Source: Malania oleifera (taxonomy: Eukaryota > Streptophyta > Magnoliopsida > Santalales > Ximeniaceae). Taken from it: a DNA stretch of 64,000 nucleotides. Below are positions 13,801 through 25,800 of this stretch, one piece after another. Both the position numbers and the translations under genes were made by a program. Positions within the stretch are counted from its first letter, which is position 1. Each line of letters opens with the position of its first letter. Under the pieces are notes generated by a model. That model had not been told where the DNA came from. It was given only the letters and a program-made list of their open reading frames with translations, and did not search any database. The stretch covers positions 34,494,231 through 34,558,230 of the forward strand of contig NC_080420.1 in the NCBI RefSeq assembly GCF_029873635.1, written 5' to 3'.

Positions 13801-16800
13801 TTTAAATAAAGGCCGCGACCGTTACGTAACGCCGTTACGTAAAGGTTTTTTGGGTTACCGATACCGTTACACACCGCGAAATCGGTGGGAAGAAAAATCA
13901 CGGCCGTAGCAGCCGTTACGGACCGCGACCGTTACGTAAAGGCCGCTACGGCCGTTACGTAACCGCTACAGGACTGTTACACCAAAAAAATATTTTATTT
14001 TTTACTTTTTCTTCTCACTTTTTCTCTCTCTTTCATATATCATTCTCAATATACCAACTCGCAAGAGAGGGAAAAAAATATAATGAGGATGACAATGATA
14101 CAAAATTTACTTTTTTTTTAAATACTCACAATAGATGCATTAATTAACAATTTCAAAATACTAACTTGTTAGGAATTTTTTCTTTTTAATAATATTAGTA
14201 ATGTGATATTTATGTTCTTTATTTTTCAACTTCAACCTTTTTTCTTTTCTAACTATTTTATATTTATATTATTCGAATGTCTTATGTGTCTAATAGATTA
14301 ATGGAGTGTATAATGTATTTCATTTTATTAATTCATTTAGCACACATAAGAATTTATCATAGATAAGAACAATGAGAAGTATAAATACGCACACACACGT
14401 AATTTTCTATCAATGATGGTTTAAAACAAATGTAAACTTGTTGCCCTTACCAAATAACTTAGTTACTTGAACTAAAGGGTCCAAAATACACTAAAACCCT
14501 TTCTAAGAATGGCCAAAAGTTTAAAACATGCAAGTACGCTAATATGCACAAGGTTGTGCGTGCTTCAAAAAAATTCACAGTCGTTACACCCGCTTCCCGT
14601 TATGTAACATCCGCTACTCCTGCTTCCCATTACACCTGTTACCGTTACGTTATGCTACCCGCTACCGCGATTTAAAACCATGGCGGAAACAAACGATCTC
14701 ACAACAACACTCAATAGTGAAACATACAGAAAACACAATCACGCAGATTATATGAAAGCAATAAAATAATGACACGAATAATTACGTGGTTCGGCAATGC
14801 CTACATCCACGGGAGCAAACGGCAATGTTTTTCACTATCTTCTATCAAAAGACACTAAGTTACATCATATAACATGTAGATATAACCCTCTCAGAGGTTT
14901 TCCCCCCAAAACCAAACCTACAACTTCCCAATTCAAAATTTTGAAAACCACTGCTGAGTAACCGAGCCAAACCGTCGATAGTTTCAGTCATACCGTCGAC
15001 GGTTTAAAACCGAGACCAAATAGTCAATAAAATACTGCATGGCAGTTGATTGTTTCCTTCTTATCCTGAAAAAACCGTCGACAATTTCATGCAAACTGTC
15101 GACGGTTTGATACTACAAAACAACATCTGTTTTTCACCATGTTTTCTCTTTGTACATGCGTTCCACTCAACATATGAACCACATATTACAACAATCTCCA
15201 CCTTGGCGAATATACACCTGGGGCAATAGGTTGGGACCGCGTCCCGTCTAGTAACTGAAGACATAAACCAAGTCCAAGCAATTCTTGAACTTGTCCATGA
15301 CAGCTTCGGCTATTGCCAAAAAACCCCAACTCACTTGTAGATAATACAACCAGAGACTGTACTCTAGACTTCCAACAAATAGGCCTTCCCACAACAGTAA
15401 ACACATACCCTGTTGTAGACCTCCTGTCATCCAAGTCCCCTGCATAGTCTGCATCCACAAATCTCATAACTGACAGATCACATTGTTGCCTGTCAAAACA
15501 CCCCACTGCAATGGCATAGGGGACCTTTGACATGTCCCAAACATCACCGTCCAACCTTGGGTATTGAGTGGTAGACAATTTAGATTGATTCGCCAACAAT
15601 GTACCAGTGACCGATTTTGCATTAACTATGCTAAACATCTCCAATACCTTCTCCACAAAACCGCCTTGAGATAACCTCCCTGCAGTTCTGTCCACAAAGC
15701 CACCCTGAGATAACCACAATCTCCCTACAGCTCTGTCCTTGTGAATCTCCAACCCAAGAATCTTCTTGATTGTACCCAAAACCTCCCTATCAAATTCTTT
15801 TCTCAACAGAGTTTCCAACCGATTAACCTTAGTTAAAGTCTTCCCAGCAATTAACATGTCATTCACATAAGACAACAGAAAAATCACCCACTTGCATCCT
15901 ATCATCCTCTTCCCTTCTGGAAGCTCCACTAACTCACACATCTGATTCTTATGTAGTAACTTCATCTTCTCCACCACAACACTCATTCATTTACTTTTCC
16001 ATTTGTTGTGCACCGAATCTTGAAAAATAGTAGGAACCTTACTGGTAGTAATGAATACATAAGACGCCAAATCATCAAATTCATACCTGAGTGGCGATCT
16101 GATAGTGCGTCTAGGCCTATTGTGATCCTGCTGATCTTCCGAGTTAAAACTCCCTGCATTATGAACAATGTCATCTCTGCCCCGAGTCTGTAACTCCACC
16201 TGCATCTCAATCTCATTTCTACTACAATTTATACTGTGATATTGTTGGTTTCCCGAGCTAGAACTCCCCGTATAATGAACAATGTCATCTCTACCATAAG
16301 TCTCCAACTCCACCTACATCACATGTTCATTGCTGCTGCAGTTTTCTGATACCGATTTCTCTTCGTCTACCTAAGTATGCTGCACCATGGTTTTCTCATC
16401 AAAAATCATGTCTTCCCTAATCACCACCTTGTTTGTCATTGGATCTCTCAGCTTGAACCCACCTTTCTGATACCCCAGAATGATGCACTGTCTAGACATT
16501 GCACCAAACGTAGACCTCGCCTCACTAGAAACATGCACACCACACGGTTGAACATTCAAACACTCAAAAACCGAAGTAATCTACCGCATAACCTATCCAA
16601 AACTCTCCTACAACTTTCCCATCTAGTGATACCCTTGGCAATCAGTTAATCGAGAAACACGTCATACTCACTGACTTTACCAAGAAGTTCCTTGCAAGCC
16701 CTGCATACAACCTACCATGCTGCTCGCAAAACTCCTTGAACTTAACCAGTGTACTCAATTCCATTTTCCGACCTGAGGATCTTTCTCTCGGTCTGGTTTT

Positions 16801-19800
16801 CCACCTAAGCCACAAGTTAAACCTGGCAAACATCTTTGACTTGTACCGCATGAAGTACACCAAGATCTTTCGTGATAAACTCACGAAGTACATATGTCCA
16901 ACCCGTGATGCTACCCTCACTGGTCTCCAAAACATTTGAATAGATAGAATACCCTTCGTCTTTTGTGTCGTTTTACACAAAAAAGTATTATCTAACTAAG
17001 AACCTACAACTGCGGCTCCACCTAAAATTGTGGTGCCCAGCAGTGCATAGATATTTCTCGCTAACTTCAGTCCCTTCACCACCATCAAGACGCCTATACA
17101 CAGCTTCATTATCCCACTTTCAGACTTTTAACTATACCTATTAGAATCTAAAGTGCCCAATGAAATCACATTTTTCCGTAGACCTGGTACATACCTTACA
17201 TCACATAATGTTCTCACAACACCATCATACATTTTAATTCTGATATTCCCTATTCCAATAATTTTGCAAGAAGCATCATTTCCCATTAGAACAAAACCAG
17301 AATTTACTGACCTGTAGGTGCTGAACCAATTTCTATTTGGTGTCATGTGATATGATAAGAACAATCCGAATCTAGGATCCAAGAAGCCCCGAGGCGTTTT
17401 GAGCCGGATGAAACAAAAAGCGTATCACCATCACTGCTCCCTAAGTCTCCTTCTTCCACTACATTCGAAGATTTTGACGACTCTCTTGATTTTCTGCATT
17501 CCCCTTCTTCCACTCTGGACACTCCGATTTTATGTGCCCAATTTTCCCGCACTTAAAACACCATATGTCCTTATTCTTCCCAAACCGCAACCGAGATTTA
17601 TTAACACTCGATCCGCTCTGGAACTTGGTTCTCCCACGTTCCTGGTTACCTTTCACCACAAGCCCTTCACCTAGTGAAATTTCATTGCTAGCCTTCTTTC
17701 TTTGATGAAAACCCAACAAAGTGCTTGTTACCTTTTCCAATTTCAGGGTTTCTTTTCCTCATGTCAGAGTAGTAACCAGATTTTCATACGTGTGAGACCC
17801 AGGTAGGGAATTCAATAGCATCAACACCTTGTCTTCTTCCTCAAACTTCACATCAACCCGCAAAAAATCACTTATAATCTAATTGAATACATTGATGTGT
17901 TGGTTTAAATCCGAACCCTCCACCATCTTAAGCCAATACAATCTTTGCTTAAGATACAACTTGTTTGATAAATACTTCGACATATACCGGCTTTCCACCA
18001 GAGATTCCTCATCCATGACGCGATACAACACGTCATCAGTTAGACAAAACTTGATAGTCAACACAACCTTTGCTTCCAATTCCTTCCAACTTGTTTCATC
18101 CATGCCTTCCGATTGACCTCCGTATAATGCCTTCACCATAACTTGCTGCACTAACAGATCCTTAACCTTTCTCTACCATAGTTCGAAGTTTCCCATTTAT
18201 CAAACTTAACAACATCAAACTTTGCAAAAGAAATTCCAAAAGTCATTACAACCTAATGCTCTGATACCAATTTGTTGTGGAAATTAATGCACAGCAGAAG
18301 CAAATGATCTCACAATGCAACACTCAATGGTGAAATATACAGAAAACACAATCACGCAAATTATATGAAAGTGATAAAACAATGACATGAAGAATTACGT
18401 GGTCTGTCAATGCCTACATCCACGAGAGCAAAAGGCATTGTTTTTCACTATCTTCTGTCAAAAGACACTAAGTTACATCATACAACATGTATATATAACC
18501 CTCCCGGAGGTTTTTCCCTCAAAACCCAACCTACACAACTTCCCAATTCAAAGATTTGAAAACCAGCACAGAGTAACCGAGCCAAACCGTCGACGGTTTT
18601 AGTTATACCGTCGACGGTTTTAGTTATACTGTCAACGGTTTAAAGCCGAGACCAAACAGTTGATAAAATACTGCATAACAGTCAACTATTTCCTTCTCAT
18701 CCTGACAAAACCGTCGATGGTTTGATCCTGCAAACCAACATCTGTTTCCACCATGTTTTCTCTTTGTACATGCATTCTTCTCAACATATGAGCCACATAT
18801 TATTACAACACTTCCTCTTCCATTCTTCAATTTCTCCTCATCTGTCCCATGATTGCAGATACTTGATGCAGCCCCTGCATCATTTGGTATCAGAACCCAA
18901 CCATGGTCTATATTCTTCCATTTCGATTCCCCCATCTTCTCCTTTCACTCTTCTTCTTCCCCTTCGTCTCCCTTCCAGCAACTTCTTTGTTCTCTTCTTG
19001 TTCTTATCTAATTTTCTGTTCCACTACTGTTCTTCTTCTTCTTCTTCTTCTTCTTCTTCTTCTTCTTCTGCAGAAGCCAAAAACCAGTGTGCTTGCACTT
19101 TTCTGCAACTTTACAGAAAAATTACAATTGTACCCCTGATTTCAAAACCCTAATTTTCAGACAGTCTTGCAACACCACCACCACCATCAGAAACAGACAC
19201 CTTTCGGAGGCCTACCTGCAAAGTTTCATCTTCGTCCGATCACCGGAAAAGCTCCACATGCCGCAAGAAGATTCCCCAACCATTGGCCCTTTGAAATCCC
19301 CACATCCTATAATTTTCTCATCACACCACCAGCACACTATATTCTCCACCCCCAGATCTACCTTGGCCCGAAATTTCATCGCTGGAGGCTCACACACCCC
19401 ACGTGCCAATGCACAAGGAAAATTTCTAATCTGCCCTGCATTTTCCAATATTGCAAGAAATTGCTCCAGTCACGACATTTTGGGCTTTCTCCACAATATT
19501 TTGACCTACAAGGATATATTTTGATTGTTGTATTGCAAGTAAGCATGATAATTTGGCATGAAACGCTAGATTGTTACTGCCAGCATCAAAAATCAGGTTT
19601 TGTTGCTTCAATTTGTGAGTTCTAAGAGTGAATTTGTTTCATTTCTATGTGATACTCAAGATTAAAGGTGACTTGAAGATAGCTCTTGCAAGTTTACAGT
19701 CAACTTGTGGTTTTACATGAATAGATTGAGAACTGTAGCCAAATTTTGTCAAGGACTTTTGGTGATATGCAGTTGCAGTATATATATATAAATTCAGCAA

Positions 19801-22800
19801 CATGGCGGCAAATTATAGGACAAAAGAACACCATTTTCCAAAATTTGGCCACAAATTCAAGCTTTTCAACACCTTTCGCAAATGCGAATAAAAGGTTTGC
19901 AAAATCATCATTGATGGAAGATGCTCAATGACTCTGGTTTCTATAAATGGGATCACTTGAATGCAACATCATCTAGAACCTCACCCAGAGCCTTATAGAT
20001 TGTCTTGGGTTGATATCTCCATTATACATGCATGTGGAAGATGTTCAATTCCTATCCAGATGGGAGAATGTTTTGCTAATGCTTGGTGTGACATCATACC
20101 CATGAATATTAGCTATACTCCTTGGTTATCTTTGGTTGGATGATTTGGGGTGTGATTCAAGGACTTGAGAACACATATATCTTCCACTATAATGGCAAGA
20201 AGATTGTTTTGTAGCCCGCACTACCAACCAACAAAGACAAAGAATTTGTTAAGATTCAGAGTTACTCAACTTGAAGACACTACAAGGTAAGAATGCATGA
20301 GTTTAAAGACATCCGAAGTCTTTCAAACATTACTGTGGTAGAGTTTGTCATCCTTCATCAGTTCATTGATGCCAATCCTCAATTCAAGTCTATGCTGCTG
20401 TCAATGGAGTGTGGTTTCTTGCATCACTCAAGTGCCGGCTTTCAAAGAGTGCAAGTTGGCTTCTTACTTCTAATCCTCCAACAGTTCAAAATTCAAGGTC
20501 ATTTAAATTGGGGGAGATTTGATGTAGGACATGAGGCAAGATTTCGGGAAGATCCTCGTTGAAGAATAAGTAAGGAGAATTGGGTCAAGGGATTGTTGGG
20601 TTTAGTTATTAGTTTTTTATGTAATTAGTCTAATTAGTATAGTATTGTGCATATTTGTGGGGCTTGTTTTAATATTTGTGTATTCTAGGGATACGTTTAT
20701 AATGTAATGTAGTTTTAGGGGTATATGTGTGATTTCATGTGAAGAGGCTTTCTTATTAATAGTGTGTGAAAGCCATGTTGTAGATGTTGAATTTGAATTG
20801 AAGTGAACGTTAGTTTCCCCCTTATGTATCTCCTCTCATCCCCTTCCTTCTTCACTTCAATTTCTTCTAACCTTCCCATGGCCGCAGATCCTTGATGCTG
20901 CCCTAGCATGAATACTACAATTTCGATGCTTGGTCATGTCTAGGGTGCAATTGAGTCAGGGTAGCTCGCAAGCTACTCAGGCTCAACTAGCTCTGCTGTA
21001 GCTTGATTCAACTCAACTCTATTTGAGTTCAGTCGAGTTTGAGCTACTCAAGTAGCTTGACGAGTCAAGTTGGAACTTCACAGCAATACTGGCAAGCCTA
21101 ATAGACTAAATCAAGCACTCAAGCAATTGTTATTTTAATATTTTAATATTGTACAAGCTATATATTATATGTCATATTGTATTAATTATATATTACATAC
21201 ATATATTTAATATTAATTTGTAAACAAACCGAGCTCAATGGAATCGAGCTCGAGTTTTTTAAGAATTTGCATTCGAATCGAGTTCAAGTTAAACAATTCT
21301 AGAATCGATGGAGTTCGACTCGAGTTTTGAGGTTAAAAATTTCCAAGTCGAGTTCAAATATCCCACTAGTGGATTACACAATCAGCGAGGTTGTGTGATT
21401 GAAACTTATGTTACAGATGGGCTTCTTGACAACAAAATGTTTTGTGGTAATCTAGTTGCCATTTGTTTCACTTGCAGCCCAGTGTTTCATAAGAGGACAA
21501 AGCACATTGAAGTTGACTCTTGTAAAAAGCTAAGGTTTGGTGATATTTATACACCTCTAGCTTGAGGGGGAATGTTAGAAGGGAATATATCATTTAGCAA
21601 CAAGAGCTTAACAGGTGTTGTATGTAGCCCTCCAGGACTGCCCTCTGATGCTTCTCCCTCTAACCTCTTCATCTCTATTCTTCCCTCCTCTTCCCCTTCA
21701 CTAACCCTCACTACTGTACTTTCTTCATCAAAAATTCAATTTATTTTAGATTTACAACAGTATGAAAGTAAGAGAATAGTAATATTAGCAAAGCAACAGA
21801 GGTTGTAGTGGCATTACAAAATTTCCCAAATAAAACAAAATGAAATGGCACTGAGAAGCAAACCTCAGTGGTTTTGTATTCAATATTTCCTCAATACCAT
21901 CTCCTAAATACAATCTCCTAATAGAAGTAAGACATGGAGGATGTCATCTTCCCAGAGTATATACATCATAACTGAAAATAAATGGAAAAATTTGCCGAGG
22001 GTTCAGTGAGATTTCTAGAATAAATATAAATTTTTAAAAAATCAATATATTTTACTCTGACATATTTAGGCCAATCAAAAATAGAACCTGATCAGTCATC
22101 AGTCACTGAGCTAGCACATAATATTAATAAAAAAAAGATAAGCAAGATGGCAACAGTACTCACCTTGCTATATCCATATGACGAGGCACATAATGTCCAC
22201 CCCCTATTCCAAGAAGAACTTTGTTCTTATCATTCTCCCTGAAAAATAAAAATAAAAATAATGAACAAGGTTTATAAGCATTTAAAGAAAAGAAATTTTT
22301 TTATCAAAAGAACAGAATAATGCAAAAGCAGGAAGTATCAACATAGGCACATGTCAGCAAGTGCACTATTACTTGACAAGAGGGAAACAGTTAAAAAGCG
22401 TTATATAAGACAGTAGTTAATGGTGAAAAAATCAAAAAGAAAATAATCATCGAATCAGCAAACCCATTCTACTTAAACATATCACATCAGACATTTCAAA
22501 GAGATCGAGTAGTAGAAACCATCACAGGCCAACAATGCCTATCAAGAAAAAGGTGGTCTGCATATGCAGAACAAATGAGTTCTGGTTCCACAATGCAACC
22601 ACAAGCATCAGCCATACTGGTTATATACCTGGTCCAGTTGCCTACGGGTGCACCACCTCCAAGCCCAAGTCCTTCCCAGAGTAACTTCAAGAAGCATAAA
22701 GACAAATTGTTAGGGACTAACAATATATATGTATATATATATATATATAGGCTATTTTATTTTTTTAGAAACTCAATGAATGCATTTGTAACTTTAACTT

Positions 22801-25800
22801 GAAAAGAGGGATAAGAAATACAACAGAGCTCTAAGGTAAGTGTGTGAACATTAAAAAAATCAGCACAAAATCTGGGGTCCCAAACTGCCAGGTCAAGTTC
22901 CTAAAATTGACGCTTTCAAAAATGCATTCATTTTAAACTGCAAGAAAATATGAATGCATTCAGCAATAGCTTCTAACATTGTCTCCACTCCTTTTTAAAG
23001 AAGAAAAAGAGAGATGGTTGTATTAATTAGCACAGTTAAGTTGAGGACAGGCTATAATTATGAGCAAAGCTATAACTTAAGTGGTCGTTTGGTATCACTA
23101 TCAAAAATTAAAGAAATAAAAACTAGAAATGAAAACTGAAAACTAGAAACAGAAACTAAAAACTAGAAATCAGCAACCTATTTGGTTAACATTTATAAAA
23201 CTAATACAAAATAAAAACTTAATGAAAAAATGTTCATTTTCATCTTTAAATCAAATAATATTATAAAATATGATTAAAATAATAAAATTAAAAATAATAC
23301 ACATTAAAAAACTAATTATAATAAAAATAAAATTTATTATAATTATTTTACTTAATTGTTCTACTTTCAAATTTTACTTTACAATAAAAAATTTTATTGG
23401 ATATGATAATTGAAAATTAGTAAAAGTATGTTGTAATTGGCCTTATTATTTTTTTTAAAAATTTATGCATATTTTTCTTTTAATTATATTTAAATTCATA
23501 TGATCATTTAATTTTGATTTTAATTTTAAAGTGTGTAAAATGAATAATTTAATCCAAAAAACTATTTTTGGATATTAAATTTCTGGCAACAAGTTGCCAA
23601 AACAACTAAAACCCATAATATCTAGTTTTCAGTTTTTTGGCAAACAGTTAAAAACCAGTAACAAAAATAGGAATTTAACAACATAAATAAACGTGTTTTT
23701 ATAATCTATTTCTTTACTATGGAGAAACAAAAATAGAAAACAGCAACAATACCAAACAAACCCTAAAAGTATTCAAAAAAGTCTCGAAAATAAATTAAGT
23801 AGATGCCACTAAACAAGGATCAAAATACCGAAGAATGCAATGATCTACTCAACTAGAGCAACAACTTGAGCAGCATCCTGCCTTCTCCAGTATTCTTCTG
23901 TGCTGCCTGCATCGACCAGAATAGAACCAATAAATTTAAGCCAAAAGTCGCCAACATTTATCTAAATTCACATGAACATCCAAAGAAGTTTCCACTATTA
24001 GTCATTTGTAGCAGAATCCAAGCGCATGTCAAAGGGTTTATGATTCATGAAAAATGCAAAAAAGCCTGTTTTTTCAAAAAAAATAAATAAATAAAACCTA
24101 CTATCTTAGGATTAGAAATTAACAGATCATCATCCAAAATAGTATGAAACTTCTATAATCCCAATCCTACTCAGGCCTATCTTTAAACAGGCTACTGAAA
24201 GCCTAAAAAGAGCTACCATCAGCAAATTCTATTAACATTGTAAGAAATGACACTATATTTGATTATTTATAACCGCAAGGGCAGTGGGGTTGATGGGGAA
24301 ACCAATTATGATTGATCTTCTCTCTTTCTTTTCTTCTACATTATTTCTCTTTTCCCTCCTCCTCCTTTTTGTTCTTCTTCTTTCTCCTCAAGTGTTTCTT
24401 TACTTTTATATGATTCTAGCTTGTTTCTTGCTGTCATAGCCAAGTTTTTAGGACATCCTATGTTCAAATAATCCCCCCACCCCAACAAACAGTCATTATC
24501 CTTCATTAAAATTACATTATTTCCCATGATGGGTCTTATTCATTGTTTATTTATCTTTTTCATGTTCAATCATGGGGAAGGGGGTTGTCTTACAGTGTGG
24601 GCAAGAGTTAAGGCTTGATGTACATTGTTGGCCCATAACGTACTTAAGCTTTTAGGTCAAGTCGTTATCTAATAAATATCATTTTCAATTTCAAGTAAAC
24701 TGAAAAATAAATAAATAAACAAATAATCAAAGTACCATGAAAATCAAACATTTTCTATCTCTAGCTAGATTATAGGCCTTAGGCCCACTGACCAATATTA
24801 TACATGATGAGACCACTAGTATATCAAAGTTTTTGCCACAGCTAATTATGGACCACATTATTAAGGGTCTATTTGGTATCGTTGTTGTTTTCTATTTTCT
24901 GTTTTTGTTTCTCCACGGTGAAGAAACAGATTATAAAAATGTGTTGATAGTTTCTGCTTCTATTGTCGGTTTTCAGTTGTTTGTCAAAAAACTGAAACTA
25001 AATTTTATGGTTTTCAATTGTTTTGGCAACCTATTGCCAAAAATTTTAATATCCAAAATTAGTTTTTTTGGATTAAATTATTCATTTTATACACTTCTAA
25101 ATTAAAGTTAAAATTAAATGTCATATGAATTTAAATATAATTAAAATAAAAATATGCATATATTTTAAAAAATAATAATAAAGTCAATTACAAAACACCT
25201 TTACTATTTTTCAATTGTTATGTCCAATAAAATTTTCATCGTAAAATAAATTTTAATAGTAGAAAAATTAAGTAAAATAATTATAATAAATTTTACTTTT
25301 ATTATAGTAATTTTTTTAATGTGTATTATTTATAATTTCATTATTTTAATCATATCTTTATAATATTATTTGATTTAAAGATGAAAAGATGTGTTTTTTA
25401 ATTAAGTTTTTAATTTTTATAAATGTTAACCAAACAGGTTGCTGGTTTTTAGTTTTTAATTTTTAGTTTCTATTTCTGGTTTTTGGTTTCCGTTTCTCTA
25501 ATTTTTGATAGTGATACCAAACAGCCCCTAAGTTTCTAATGCTGTCTTACATCATAGTAACTTTCCTATAAACTTCCCATGGTAATAACACCTTAATAAC
25601 AAAAACAACAAAAAAAAATTATTATATGAATATATAAATCTCATGCTTTATACATCATCAAACAAAATGCAGCATGCTACAAGAGGAAAATTATAATTAC
25701 CCAATCCTGTGTGAAAACTAAAAGTTTTACACTTTCATATAAACTTCCCTAGGTTACACTTAATAACAAAAACAACAAAAAATAATTATATAAATATACA

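Larger units (their letters stand above)
13766..18810 (-). mobile_element. Copia LTR retrotransposon A, internally deleted (third nesting level)
   Basis: LTRs begin TGTTGTAATA and end CCACAACA on the minus strand. Flanks are CTTTC (13761-13765) and CTTCC (18811-18815), a one-mismatch duplication, within the LTR of TR-GAG copy 2. Primer-binding site and purine tract are in place. Domain order gag, zinc knuckle, protease, integrase, RT, RNase H identifies Ty1/copia. Much of the RT palm is deleted at the same point as in the relative at 26422-31110. It is one of two elements in the gene lying in sense with DTD2. Confidence 0.88.
13463..20911 (+). mobile_element. TR-GAG-like LTR element, copy 2 (second nesting level)
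   Basis: Exact duplication ATACT at 13458-13462 and 20912-20916. LTRs match those of the element at 5502-9034. The 5' LTR is split by a later copia insertion: 13463-13765 continues at 18811-18882. A primer-binding site follows at 18885. Without the nested copia the element is about 2.4 kb. Most of gag is gone; a protease relic is legible at 19961-20143. Inserted in copia X. Confidence 0.85.
12163..21759 (+). mobile_element. Copia-like LTR element (copia X), outermost level of the intron 7 nest
   Basis: Exact target duplication GTATG at 12158-12162 and 21760-21764. The left LTR starts TATTAGAAGGGAATATA and the right LTR TGTTAGAAGGGAATATA. A tRNA-Met primer site follows the left LTR and a purine tract (GCTTGAGGGGGAA) precedes the right one. 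The interior is reduced to about 480 bp left and 660 bp right of a 7.4-kb nested insertion, with only a C-terminal RNase H relic legible. Antisense to DTD2. Confidence 0.82.

Noticed and set aside
14975-15110. Cloning sites, because GTCGAC is a SalI site
   Set aside because: The motif occurs in degenerate form in many LTR copies across the window and is plainly part of the elements.
18722-19625. Overlapping plus-strand open frames of about 145-150 codons
   Set aside because: Low-complexity translations of the pyrimidine-rich leader of TR-GAG copy 2, including a (CTT)n run.
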